Below, piece after piece: positions 34,644 to 43,665 of a DNA stretch of 64,000 nt (positions are counted from its first letter, which is position 1; every line of letters starts with the position of its first letter). The position numbers and the translations under genes were made by a program. The DNA is taken from positions 1-64,000 of the forward strand of contig DASVQP010000117.1 of NCBI GenBank assembly GCA_036389135.1. Reading direction: 5' to 3'. The DNA comes from Longimicrobium sp. (GTDB lineage: Bacteria; Gemmatimonadota; Gemmatimonadetes; Longimicrobiales; Longimicrobiaceae). The notes below the pieces were generated by a model. That model was not told the origin of the DNA. It saw only the letters and a list, made by a program, of their open reading frames with translations, and did no database searches.

Positions 34644-36437
34644 TCAGCCGAGGGTGGCGAGGACGCGGCGGGCTTCGGCGGCGAGGTCGGCGTCGGAGCC
34701 GGTGCTGATGGAGGCGAGGACGTCACGCGCGGCCGGGACGCCGGTGAGGCCGATCGCCTCGATGGCGCCCAGCTTGAGCGCCTTGGCCTTGCGGCCGCCG
34801 AAGAGCTGGCGGCGGTTCACGATGGCCAGCAGCGGCGGCAGCGCTTCCGCCGAACCGGTTCGCCCGAGCGCCGCGACGGCGCCGAGCTGGAGGTCGTCGT
34901 CGGAGCTGTCGTTGAGGAAGCGCGTGAGGAACGGGATCGCCGCCGGGTCCTTGAGCGATGTCAGACCGTGCAGCGCGGCCCGGCGCACTCCGCGGTCCGC
35001 GTCGGCCAGGAGGTCCACCAGGACGCGCAGCCCACCGCGGCCGCCCAGCATCGCGGCCGTGCGCGCGGCATCGGTGCGGACCGCGGCGTCTGCGTGGGCG
35101 GCGGCCTCGGCGGTCCAGCGGGCCGCCTGCTCGGCGTCCACTTCCGGGATGGTGACGAGCTCCAGGATGGCTCGCGCGCGGGCCGGTGAGTCGGCGAGGG
35201 CGCGGGTGACTGTGGGGCGCCCTGCCCCCGCGCCGCGGATCAGGCGCCGAAAGATCGCCCTGCGCACCTCCGCGTCCGGCGTGCGGAAGAGGTGGTTCTC
35301 CAGCAGCGAGACCGCTTCGCCCCCAAGGAAAAAGAGGACATGGAGGACGCGCTCGCGCTCGTGCCCCACGAACTGGAGGAGGTCGATGACGTGCGGGAGG
35401 TTCTCCGGGGTGCCGACGCTGCGCAGCGCCTGCTCCGCCGATTCGCGGAAGAGGCGCGTGCGATCGCTCCGCGCCGCCTCGGTGGCGAGCGCTTCGAGGA
35501 GGGCGAGGGCCTGGAAGTGGTCGCCGGCGCGCAGGTGGCGAAGGGCGCTGCGGGCGCAGCTCCCGGCCAGGTCGTCGAAGCGCGCCATGTTCTCGGCCTC
35601 GTGCAGCCGGTGCGGGAGCGTGTCCGAGTCCTCGTCCGCGCGGTCCGAGCTCGCGCGGAAGATGTGGTACATGTCGTTCGCGCCCGGCTCGTCTGACGGG
35701 GGCGGCTCGGACGGGCCCTTCCCCGCCGCGGACGTCGGGGCCAGGACCATCTCGTCCTCGATGATCTCGAACGAGGAGAGCTCCGAGCCGTCGTCCAGCT
35801 CCAGCGTGAAGCCAGAGTTCCAGTCGGGCGTGGATGCGTCCGTATGCGCTGTGATGGGTACCGGCGGCGCGTCTTCGACCATGGGCATCTCCGGCATCCC
35901 TGGAGCGTCGCCCCACGGTGTTTCCGCAGTGGCGGGCGGCGCGGCAGACGATGCGGGCGGTGCCTGGATCGTCGGCGCAACGGCTTCCTCCACGGGCGCT
36001 GCGGGCACCTCGGGTGCTGGAGCCGGCGCGGGCTTGTACACCTGGCCCGTCGAGGTGCTCAGGTAGATGCCGCGCGGGGCGGCGGCGCGGATGGCGCCCA
36101 CGATCCCTTCGGCGCCCAGCTCGGCCGGCGGGCGGGCGGCGGTTTCAAAGAGCGTGGCGAGGTCCTCCACGCGCGCGTCGGGCGTGAAGCCGACGAGGCT
36201 CACGCGGTGCACGATGAGCTGCCCCGCCCCGCGCAGGAACGCCGGCTCCACGGCCCCGATCCGCTCACCCTTGCTCACGAATCCCGTAAACTGCACCTCC
36301 AGCACCAGCGAGCGCCGCGACGTCCAGAGCTCCCGCAGCGCCTCGTGGGCGCGCGCGGCGGCCTCGGCGGGCGGGGCATCGCGGAGGATGGCGGCGCAGA
36401 GGGTGCGCAGGAAGCGGACGGCGGGGAGCTCGCTCAC
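34644..36437 (-). CDS. HEAT-repeat protein with Pro/Ala-rich linker
   Basis: The 597-aa protein starts at a GTG overlapping the upstream glycosyltransferase stop (GTGA). Three parts are visible: an N-terminal domain (about 1-130) ending IRAAAPRGIYLSTSTG, a Pro/Ala/Glu-rich, acidic linker (about 135-270), and a C-terminal alpha-solenoid (about 290-597) of HEAT repeats such as VRRAALHGLTSLKDPAAIPFLTRFL and LGAVAALGRTGSAEALPPLL. No signal or membrane helix is seen, so it is likely a cytoplasmic scaffold. Partners are unknown. It is the gene nearest dif on the right. Confidence 0.8.
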   Translation of the reverse strand: MSELPAVRFLRTLCAAILRDAPPAEAAARAHEALRELWTSRRSLVLEVQFTGFVSKGERIGAVEPAFLRGAGQLIVHRVSLVGFTPDARVEDLATLFETAARPPAELGAEGIVGAIRAAAPRGIYLSTSTGQVYKPAPAPAPEVPAAPVEEAVAPTIQAPPASSAAPPATAETPWGDAPGMPEMPMVEDAPPVPITAHTDASTPDWNSGFTLELDDGSELSSFEIIEDEMVLAPTSAAGKGPSEPPPSDEPGANDMYHIFRASSDRADEDSDTLPHRLHEAENMARFDDLAGSCARSALRHLRAGDHFQALALLEALATEAARSDRTRLFRESAEQALRSVGTPENLPHVIDLLQFVGHERERVLHVLFFLGGEAVSLLENHLFRTPDAEVRRAIFRRLIRGAGAGRPTVTRALADSPARARAILELVTIPEVDAEQAARWTAEAAAHADAAVRTDAARTAAMLGGRGGLRVLVDLLADADRGVRRAALHGLTSLKDPAAIPFLTRFLNDSSDDDLQLGAVAALGRTGSAEALPPLLAIVNRRQLFGGRKAKALKLGAIEAIGLTGVPAARDVLASISTGSDADLAAEARRVLATLG

Positions 36438-37267
36438 GCGGCGGGGGGCGGGATGGCGGGAGAACCCTCGCGGGCGGAGCGCAGGCGGCCGAATGCGGAG
36501 AGGAAGCGCAGCCGCCAGACGCGCCAGATCGCCTCGCGGAAGATCGCCTTCGACATCTTGCTCTCCCCCAGGTCGCGGTCCACGAACATGATGGGGATCT
36601 CGCCGATCCTGAAGCCCAGCTTCCAGGCGCGGAAGCTCATCTCGATCTGGAAGGAGTAGCCGTTGCTCTCCACGCGCGTCAGGTCCAGCGTGGCCAGCAC
36701 CTGGCGGCGGAAGCACTTGAAGCCGCCCGTCGCGTCGGCCACCGGGAGGCCGGTCACCCAGCGGGCGTAGACGTTGGCGTAGTAGCTGAGGAGGAGGCGC
36801 GCGATGGGCCAGTTCACCACCGTCACGCGCCCTTCCAGGTAGCGCGACCCCAGGACCAGGTCGTAGTCCTCGATGGCGTTCAGGAACTGCGGGAGGTGCG
36901 CGGGGTCGTGGCTGAAGTCCGCGTCCATCTGCACAAAGACGTCGTAGCCGCGCTCCAGCCCCCATGCGAAGCCGGCCAGGTACGCCGTCCCCAGCCCCAG
37001 CTTGCCGGCGCGGTGGATGACGTGCACGCGCCGCTCCGCCGCGGCGATCTCGTCCGCCATGGCGCCCGTGCCGTCCGGCGATCCGTCGTCCACCACCAGG
37101 ATCTCCAGCCGCGCGTCGCGCGAGAGGATCGAGGGGACGAGCCGCGGGAGGTTCTCTCTCTCGTTGAACGTGGGGACGATGACGAGGGCGCGCTGCAACA
37201 AGGGCGGAGCGGAGTTGTGCTTGAAACGGCTGGTGGGAGGCGGTACCTTGGCACGGATGTACAACAT
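36434..37267 (-). CDS. Polyprenol-phosphate mannosyltransferase-like GT2 enzyme
   Basis: The 277-aa product is a GT2 glycosyltransferase of the dolichyl-phosphate mannose synthase type: ALVIVPTFNERENLPRLV, ILVVDDGSPDGTGAMAD, FVQMDADFSHDP (DXD-like), GSRYLEGRVTVVNWP and the acceptor-side GGFKCFRRQVL. It would transfer a sugar from NDP-sugar to a lipid carrier at the inner membrane. No C-terminal membrane helices are seen. The ATG at 37267 is the first good start, but the first 28 residues are not family-like and overlap a promoter for the opposite gene, so an internal TTG start is possible. Confidence 0.88.
   Translation of the reverse strand: MLYIRAKVPPPTSRFKHNSAPPLLQRALVIVPTFNERENLPRLVPSILSRDARLEILVVDDGSPDGTGAMADEIAAAERRVHVIHRAGKLGLGTAYLAGFAWGLERGYDVFVQMDADFSHDPAHLPQFLNAIEDYDLVLGSRYLEGRVTVVNWPIARLLLSYYANVYARWVTGLPVADATGGFKCFRRQVLATLDLTRVESNGYSFQIEMSFRAWKLGFRIGEIPIMFVDRDLGESKMSKAIFREAIWRVWRLRFLSAFGRLRSAREGSPAIPPPAA
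37221..37249 (+). promoter_or_regulatory. Promoter for the GT4 gene at 37292
   Basis: TTGAAA (37221-37226), a 17-nt spacer and TACCTT (37244-37249) give a plausible sigma-70 promoter. It lies within the 5' coding end of the opposite-strand GT2 gene as called. The two divergent starts are only 24 nt apart. Confidence 0.45.
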
Positions 37268-37291
37268 ACGCCCGCCGGAGACCCCCCACAA

Positions 37292-38500
37292 GTGAAGGTC
37301 CTGTACCTGGTGACGGCCTACGCCCGCCACCCCGACGACGTCATTACCCCCTGGCTCACCGAGACGATCCGGAGGCTGGCGGAGCGCGGCGTGGAGGTGG
37401 AGGTCCTCGCCCCGTCGTACCGCGGCCTGGCGTCGCAGACGGTGAAGGGGGTGCGCGTGCACCGCTTCCGCTACGCGCCGCGCGCGTGGGAGACGCTGAC
37501 GCACGACCAGACGGCGCCCGACCGGATCCGCGAGCGGCCCTGGTTCCTGGCGCTGGTTCCCGGGTACGTGGCGGCCGGCTCACGGGCGGCGGCGCGGCTG
37601 GCGCGATCGGGGGAGTTCGACGTGGTGCACGCCTTCTGGCCGATCCCGCAGGGGGTGCTGGGGCTGGCCGCCAAGCGAGCCGCGGGGATCCCCCTCGTCT
37701 CCACCTTTTTCGGGGTGGAGCTGACGTGGATGGACCGCCAGTTCCCCTTTCTCGCGCCCATGCTGCGGCGGATCGTGCGCGGCTCCGATGCGGTCACCGC
37801 GATATCGACCTACACCGCCGAGCGGCTCCAGCGGGTCGCGCCGGGGGTGCGCACCGAGGTGATCCCCTTCGGCGCGGCGGTGGATGCGGCCCCTTCCCTG
37901 CCCCCTCCACGGCCGGCGGGTTCGCGGCCGGAGCTGCTCTTCATGGGGCGGCTGGTGGAGCGAAAGGGTGTGCACCTCCTCCTCGAGGCTCTATCCCTCC
38001 TCGCGCGCGAGAGCCGCCCCCTCCTCCACGTCGTCGGCGACGGGCCGGAGCGCGCGCGGCTGCAGGGGCTCGCCGGGGAGCTGCGGCTGGTGGACGACGT
38101 CGTCTTCCACGGCTTCGTCTCGTCCGAGGAAAAGGCGGAGCGGCTGGCGGGGTGCGACGCCTTCGTCCTCCCCGCGGTGATCGACTCCAAGGGCGACACG
38201 GAAGGCCTGGGCGTGGTGCTGCTGGAGGCGATGACGTACGGCAAGCCCGTGATCGCAAGCGCCGCCGGCGGCATCGTGGACATCGTGCGAGACGGGCGTA
38301 ACGGTTTCCTCGTCCCGCCGGGCGACGCGAGCGCGCTGGCCGGCGCCATCCGCGCGTGTGTGGAAAAACCCGGGCGCGCGCGGGAACTGGGCGCGCAGGG
38401 CCGGATCGACGTGGAGCAGGGTTTCTCGTGGGATGTGATCGCGGATCGGCTGGCAGCGTTGTACACGAGCGTGCAAATCGTGCGGCTTAAACACTCTTAA
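37292..38500 (+). CDS. GT4-family glycosyltransferase
   Basis: The 402-aa protein is a GT-B glycosyltransferase. The N-terminal domain opens VLYLVTAYARHPDDVITPW and has a GIPLVSTFFGVELTW acceptor-side stretch. The C-terminal domain has LLFMGRLVERKGVHLLLEAL (about 215-234), VVGDGPERARLQ and the nucleotide-sugar motif DTEGLGVVLLEAMTYGKPVIAS with the GT4 EX7E pattern. It starts at a GTG 24 nt from the divergent GT2 start. It probably helps to build a cell-surface glycan; the sugar cannot be inferred. Confidence 0.9.
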   Translation: MKVLYLVTAYARHPDDVITPWLTETIRRLAERGVEVEVLAPSYRGLASQTVKGVRVHRFRYAPRAWETLTHDQTAPDRIRERPWFLALVPGYVAAGSRAAARLARSGEFDVVHAFWPIPQGVLGLAAKRAAGIPLVSTFFGVELTWMDRQFPFLAPMLRRIVRGSDAVTAISTYTAERLQRVAPGVRTEVIPFGAAVDAAPSLPPPRPAGSRPELLFMGRLVERKGVHLLLEALSLLARESRPLLHVVGDGPERARLQGLAGELRLVDDVVFHGFVSSEEKAERLAGCDAFVLPAVIDSKGDTEGLGVVLLEAMTYGKPVIASAAGGIVDIVRDGRNGFLVPPGDASALAGAIRACVEKPGRARELGAQGRIDVEQGFSWDVIADRLAALYTSVQIVRLKHS

Positions 38501-38708
38501 CGAGGTTCGCACCTCCAGCAACCACAACGGTATCAGCAGGTGAGTGGTCGAACAACTTCAACAGGGGGGCGAAGTGTGTGCGCATTCGCTCGCAGGCGCG
38601 TGGGGATGGGTTACCGAAGTGTCAGATGCAGGCCCCTCGCGCGTTATTGGAGGTAGGTTCTTGCGCCACCTCGCGGATATGCGGGTTCGCGCCGCGAACC
38701 GGCCGGGC

Positions 38709-38737
38709 TTCACCCGGTGCGCCCAATGCAGTATATT
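38709..38737 (+). promoter_or_regulatory. Possible promoter of the Ig-domain lipoprotein
   Basis: TTCACC (38709-38714), a 17-nt spacer and TATATT (38732-38737) lie about 50 nt before the ATG at 38790. The rest of the 38501-38789 gap holds nothing I recognise. Confidence 0.45.
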
Positions 38738-38789
38738 CCGTTGCACCGCAGCTACTTACCGCTTTCTACTCCCTCCAAACGTGATTCAG

Positions 38790-39995
38790 ATGACACGCAT
38801 TCTCCGCGTCCAGCTCGTGATGGCCGCGTCCATCGCGCTGCTCGGCGCCTGTAATTCGGGGACCGATTCGGAGCCGCCGGGTCCGGCGGCGAAGCTCGTT
38901 GCGGTTTCCGATACGGTCGGCACTACAGCGGCGGGTGCAGAGCTCGCCGACTCGCTCGTCGTGCGGGTGCTGGACGCCAACAACCGCGCCGTCGCCGGCG
39001 CGACCGTCGACTGGTACACCACCGGCACGAGCGGGACCGTCTCGCCCTCGCGGGCGCTGACGGATGAGAAGGGACGCGCCCGGGCCTTTTGGCGCCCGAA
39101 CACGCGCCAGGGGACGCAGCGCGTGATCGCGCAGGCGCTCACCGTGGACGGCATGCGGATGGTCGAGTTCCGCTACAACGTGGTCGCTGGGCCCACCGCC
39201 ATCATCCGCGTCACCCCGGAGGGAGCCTTCCTCGCGGCCGGGGAGACGCGGCAGCTCGCCGCGGTGCGCCTGGATGCGTTCGGCAACCTGGTCACGGGCG
39301 GAACCATCGCTTGGACGAGCTCCAACCCCGCCGTGGCGACGGTGAACTCAAACACCGGGCTGGTGACCGGGGTCGCGCCCGGAACCGCGGACGTCACGGC
39401 CACCAGCGAGGGGAAGAGCGTGACGGTCCGCATCTTCGTCGGGAGCGGAACCGCTTCCGAAGATCCGTTCAACTCCCCCACCCTGGCGCTCTACACGATC
39501 CACTCCGAAGTCCCGGCCCAGTGGACCATCGGCGGCGGCGTGGTGACGGCGTCGGGCGGGGGGAAGCAGAGCCACCTGGTGCGCAACGACGTGGTCTTCC
39601 GCGACGGGTGGGTGGAGGCGGAGATGGACCGCGCGGACGAGGGCGGTCTCGTGATCCGCTTCGTGGATCCGAACAACCTCTACCTCCTCGCGATCCGCGA
39701 CGACGGGAGCCTCCTCGGCTTCCGCAACGTCGAGATCTTCAAGCGGGTCGGGGGACAGTTCCAGGTCCTCACCTTCGGCGTGAACGTCAACTGGCCGCGC
39801 GGGACGGTGAAGAGGGTGCGGTTCGAGGCGGTGGGGAGCTCGCTGCGCGGCTACGTGGACGGGGTTCTCGTAATCCAGGCCACCGACATCAGCATCCAGG
39901 GGAGCGGCGGGATCGGGATGCGCTACCACGACGTCCCCGAGGACCCGCAGACGGACTTCGCCCGCTACCTCACGCTGCGCTGGAGCGGGTCGTAA
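38790..39995 (+). CDS. Secreted lipoprotein with Ig-like domains and a laminin-G-like C-terminus
   Basis: The 401-aa protein has a lipoprotein signal (VMAASIALLGAC, Cys about 20). An intimin-type Big_1 domain follows (about 35-130, VLDANNRAVAGATVDWYTTG). Next is a Big_2 domain (about 135-215, WTSSNPAVATVNSNTGLVTG). The C-terminal part (about 220-401) is a jelly-roll of the laminin-G / DUF1080 kind (GLVIRFVDPNNLYLLAIRDDG), which often binds carbohydrate. It lies inside a glycosyltransferase cluster, so a surface-glycan-binding or adhesive role is reasonable but unproven. It has no glycosidase active site that I can see. Confidence 0.8.
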   Translation: MTRILRVQLVMAASIALLGACNSGTDSEPPGPAAKLVAVSDTVGTTAAGAELADSLVVRVLDANNRAVAGATVDWYTTGTSGTVSPSRALTDEKGRARAFWRPNTRQGTQRVIAQALTVDGMRMVEFRYNVVAGPTAIIRVTPEGAFLAAGETRQLAAVRLDAFGNLVTGGTIAWTSSNPAVATVNSNTGLVTGVAPGTADVTATSEGKSVTVRIFVGSGTASEDPFNSPTLALYTIHSEVPAQWTIGGGVVTASGGGKQSHLVRNDVVFRDGWVEAEMDRADEGGLVIRFVDPNNLYLLAIRDDGSLLGFRNVEIFKRVGGQFQVLTFGVNVNWPRGTVKRVRFEAVGSSLRGYVDGVLVIQATDISIQGSGGIGMRYHDVPEDPQTDFARYLTLRWSGS

Positions 39996-40090
39996 GCGCC
40001 CGCCGGCGTCATCCCCGCGGCCGGAAGTAGCGGGGGCGGCGCGGGGGGAGTTATCTTGGCGGTCGGGGGTTCCCTGGTGGGGGCCCCCGA

Positions 40091-41275
40091 TTGCGTTTGC
40101 CCGTGCGACACAACCCGCTCCGGGGAATCTTGGCAGCCCGCCCGCTTCGCGTCCTCCACTGCATCTACGACGATCCGCGGAACCCCTGGGTGGGCGGCGG
40201 CGGGTCGATGCGCGTCTTCGAGATCTATCGGCGGCTCGCCGGGCGCGTGGACGCGACGGTGGCGACGGGGAGCTTTCCCGGCGCGCGCTACGAGGTGGTG
40301 GACGGCGTTCGCTACGTGCGGCTGGGCGCGCCGTCGCCCTACCTGCGCAGCCGCTGGAGCTACGCGCGGCTGGCGGAGGCCGCGCTGCGGCGGGGGGAGT
40401 ACGACGCGGCGGTGTACGACTTCTCCGTATACACCCCCATCCGCGTGCCGCGGGGGCTGCCGGTGGGGCTGGTGGTGCACATGCTCCACGGGCCCACGGC
40501 GCGCGAGCGGTGGGGGCGCTTTCCCGGCTTCGGGGTGCGGCGGGCGGAGGGCGCGCTCCTGCGCCGCAGCCGCTGGATCTCCACCACCTCGCGCTGGATG
40601 GAGGAGCAGCTACGGCCGATGGTGGGCGCGGACACGAGGATCGTGCGCATCGGGAGCGGGGTGCCCGACGAGTTCTTTCGCGTGGAGCGGCGCGAGGGGC
40701 GGCACCTGCTCTGCTACGGGCGCTTCGATCTCTTCCACAAGGGGCTCGACACCGCCCTCGCCGCGTTCCAGCGCGTGGGGGAGCGCTACCCGGAGGTGGA
40801 GCTGTGCCTGGCCGGCCGCGGCAAGGACGAGGAGCGGCTCCGGCAGCTCGCGCGCGAGCTGGGGGTGGAGGGGCGTACGCGCATCCTGGCCGGCGTGGGG
40901 CGCGCGGAGGTGCTGGCGCTGATGGGCGGGGCGCTCGCCCTGGTGATGCCTTCGCGGCTCGAGGGGCTCCCCATGGTCCCCGCGGAGGCGATGGCGGCGG
41001 GGGTGCCGGTGGTGGCCAGCGCGGTCGGCGCCGTTCCCGAGGTGGTCGACCCTCCGCGGGGCGGCATCCTCGTTCCCGCGGACGACGCTGAGGCCACTGC
41101 GGCCGCCATCCTCTCCCTGCTCGACGACCCCGCGCGCCGCGAAAGCCTCAGCCGCTCCGCGCGCCGCTCGGCAGAGCGGTTCAGCTGGGACCGCGTGGCG
41201 GACGAGCACCTGGGCTACCTACACGACATCGCCGCCGAGGGCGGCGATCCGCAACGGAGACAAGGAACCGGATGA
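40091..41275 (+). CDS. GT4-family glycosyltransferase
   Basis: This GT-B enzyme (up to 394 aa) has an N-terminal domain opening PLRVLHCIYDDPRNPWVGGGG, and a C-terminal domain with CYGRFDLFHKGLDTALAAF, LCLAGRGKDEERLRQLA and PSRLEGLPMVPAEAMAAGVPVVAS (EX7E region). The start is uncertain: TTG 40091 with GGTGGGGG upstream, GTG 40103 and TTG 40130 are all in frame, and there is no ATG. It overlaps the YfhO-like gene by ATGA, so the two probably act in one pathway of surface-glycan assembly. Confidence 0.88.
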   Translation: MRLPVRHNPLRGILAARPLRVLHCIYDDPRNPWVGGGGSMRVFEIYRRLAGRVDATVATGSFPGARYEVVDGVRYVRLGAPSPYLRSRWSYARLAEAALRRGEYDAAVYDFSVYTPIRVPRGLPVGLVVHMLHGPTARERWGRFPGFGVRRAEGALLRRSRWISTTSRWMEEQLRPMVGADTRIVRIGSGVPDEFFRVERREGRHLLCYGRFDLFHKGLDTALAAFQRVGERYPEVELCLAGRGKDEERLRQLARELGVEGRTRILAGVGRAEVLALMGGALALVMPSRLEGLPMVPAEAMAAGVPVVASAVGAVPEVVDPPRGGILVPADDAEATAAAILSLLDDPARRESLSRSARRSAERFSWDRVADEHLGYLHDIAAEGGDPQRRQGTG

Positions 41276-43665
41276 AGACCGCGCGTAACCAGGCTCCGCC
41301 GCCGCGGCGGGCCGCCCCCCCGGCGGAACCCGTGGCCGGCGTTTCCCTTCGGGTCGCCGCCGCGATCTACTTCGGGCTGGCGCTGCTCTACTTCTTCCCC
41401 GCCTTCCTTCCCGGCCGGCACATCTACGGGACGGACTACCTGGTGGGCAGCTACTTCATGCACGAGTTCATCTCCCAGCGCTTCGCCGCGGGTGAGATGC
41501 CGAAGTGGGTGCCGCACCTGTACGGCGGGGTGCCGATCTTCGCGAACCCGGGGAGCACCTTCTACCCCTTCCGCTTCCTGGTGGACGCCGTCTTTCCGGT
41601 GTCCAGGATCTTCCCCGCGCTCTTTGTGATCCAGTTCGGCCTCGGGGGGCTGGGGACGTTCCTGCTGGCGCGCGAGCTCCGCATCCGGAGCTGGGTGGCG
41701 CTGATCGCGGGGCTGGCGTTCCAGTTCACCGGCATCATCATGTCGTGGGTGCTGGCCGGGCACGACGGGCGCATCATCGTGGCCACCTTTGCGCCGCTCA
41801 CCTTCTACTTCCTGCACCGCGGCGTGCGCACGGGGGCCGTGGCGCCCTTTGCCGGGATGGCGGCGGCGATCGGCTTCTCGCTGCTCAGCTTCCAGATCCA
41901 GAACTCGTACTACCTGCTGCTGGGGGCGCTGATCTGGGGGGTGTTCTGCCTGGTGCACCTGGAGGCGTTCCGCGACCGGCGGCGGCTGGCGCGGGTGCTG
42001 GCGCTCTCGGCGGCGGCGGTGGCCATCGCCTTCCTGATGGCGTCCGTGAACTTCATTCCGTTCATGGACTACGTGGACCAGTCGCCGCGCGGAATGTCTG
42101 GCGGTCGCGGCTACGAGTACTCGACGTCGTGGTCGCTGCCCACCGCCGAGGTGCTCGCGCTGGCCGTTCCGGAGCTCGCGGGCTACCTGGACACGTACCG
42201 CGGCACCAACCCGATGAAGCTGCACACGGAGTACGCGGGCGCGGTGGTGGTGGTGCTGGCGGCGCTCAGCTTCGCGTACTCGCGGCGGAACCGCTACTGG
42301 CAGCTCTTCCTGGGGATGTTCATCTTCTTCATGACGGTGTCGCTGGGCGGAAACACCCCTCTGTACCGCATCTACTACGAGGTGCTGCCGGGCACCAAGC
42401 GGTTCCGGGCGCCCAACCTGTGCTTCTTCCTGGTGGTGCTGGCGCTGGTGATGATGGCGGCGTTCGCCCTGGAGGCGCTGGCTGCGCGGATGGAGGAGCG
42501 GCGCGCCAGGGCCACCGTCCGCGCGGCGTCGGGCCCCGAGGCCGTGGACCCGGCCGCCACGTGGATCCTCGCGGGAGTGGTGGGTTTCGCGGTGGTGCTG
42601 GGGGCAGTGGCGCAGGCGGGCTCCACGCCGCAGGGGGTGCCGGGGCCAGGCTCCGCGGCGTTCCGCTTCGCCCTCTTCGCCGCGGCGGCGGCGGGACTCC
42701 TCTGGATGTGGATGCGGGGGTCGCTGGGGTCGCGCGCGGCGTTCGGGCTGCTGGCGGCGCTCACCGTGGTGGACCTGTGGATCGTGGACCGCAAGTTCTT
42801 TGAGACGGTGCCGCCTCCGGAGGCGATGTTCGCGGCGGACGACGTGGCGGAGTTCCTCCGCGCCCGACCGCAGCGCGACCGCGCGTGGATCCTCCCCTTC
42901 CCCGCCGGCGCCGTGTACCGTGGGCAGCCCGGCAACTACTTGATGCGCTTCGACGCCGACATGGCCGGCGGGGAGCACGGCAACCAGCTGCAGCGCTACA
43001 ACGAGTACGTGGGCGCCGGGAAGGACGTGTACACGGACTGGCACAACCTGCTGGGAAGCCCCGCGTACATGAACGCCGCCAACGTGCGCTACCTGATCAC
43101 CGGTACCGAGTTCCAGGACCCGCGCCTTCGCGAGGTGCACCGCGGGAGCGCGCTGGTCTACGAGAACACGGGTGCCCTCCCCCGCGCCTTCCTGGTGGGG
43201 AACGTGGTGACCACCGCGCAGCCGGATGGCGCCATCGCCCTGATCGGCGGCGCGGGCTTCGACCCGCGGAGCACCGCCGTGGTCAACGCGGAGCAGCCGG
43301 TGCGCCTCCCCGCGGGCCCGCTGCAGGGCGCGGCCACGGTCGCCTCGTACGCGCCCGACCGGGTGGTGGTGCGCACGCAGGCGAGCCGCCAGGCGCTTCT
43401 GGTGCTGGCCGACAACTTCTACGCGGACTGGCACGCGCGGGTGGACGGCCGCGAAGCCCCCATCCTGCGCACCAACCACACCTTCCGGGGTGTGGTGGTG
43501 GGCCCGGGCGCGCACGAGGTGGTCTTCACCTTCGAGCCGCGCTCGATGTACACCGGGCTGTGGATCTCCCTGGCCTGCACGGCGCTGCTGGCGCTGTACG
43601 GCGCGTGGCTCGCCTTCGCGGCGTTGCGCGGGCGGCGCCGCGCGGCGGCCCCGGCGCCCGCATGA
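41272..43665 (+). CDS. YfhO-like multi-pass membrane protein
   Basis: The 797-aa protein has about 12 hydrophobic helices across residues 25-505 and a soluble periplasmic domain (about 520-760) followed by a last helix. The early loop GTDYLVGSYFMHEFISQRFAAGEMP, with its acidic residue, and LYGGVPIFANPGSTFYPF are the marks of the YfhO/GT-C-like family. Such proteins use polyprenyl-phosphate sugars or help to glycosylate teichoic acids in Firmicutes; the reaction here is unknown. It lies between a GT4 enzyme and a YbhN-like flippase candidate, with ATGA overlaps on both sides. Confidence 0.82.
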   Translation: MKTARNQAPPPRRAAPPAEPVAGVSLRVAAAIYFGLALLYFFPAFLPGRHIYGTDYLVGSYFMHEFISQRFAAGEMPKWVPHLYGGVPIFANPGSTFYPFRFLVDAVFPVSRIFPALFVIQFGLGGLGTFLLARELRIRSWVALIAGLAFQFTGIIMSWVLAGHDGRIIVATFAPLTFYFLHRGVRTGAVAPFAGMAAAIGFSLLSFQIQNSYYLLLGALIWGVFCLVHLEAFRDRRRLARVLALSAAAVAIAFLMASVNFIPFMDYVDQSPRGMSGGRGYEYSTSWSLPTAEVLALAVPELAGYLDTYRGTNPMKLHTEYAGAVVVVLAALSFAYSRRNRYWQLFLGMFIFFMTVSLGGNTPLYRIYYEVLPGTKRFRAPNLCFFLVVLALVMMAAFALEALAARMEERRARATVRAASGPEAVDPAATWILAGVVGFAVVLGAVAQAGSTPQGVPGPGSAAFRFALFAAAAAGLLWMWMRGSLGSRAAFGLLAALTVVDLWIVDRKFFETVPPPEAMFAADDVAEFLRARPQRDRAWILPFPAGAVYRGQPGNYLMRFDADMAGGEHGNQLQRYNEYVGAGKDVYTDWHNLLGSPAYMNAANVRYLITGTEFQDPRLREVHRGSALVYENTGALPRAFLVGNVVTTAQPDGAIALIGGAGFDPRSTAVVNAEQPVRLPAGPLQGAATVASYAPDRVVVRTQASRQALLVLADNFYADWHARVDGREAPILRTNHTFRGVVVGPGAHEVVFTFEPRSMYTGLWISLACTALLALYGAWLAFAALRGRRRAAAPAPA

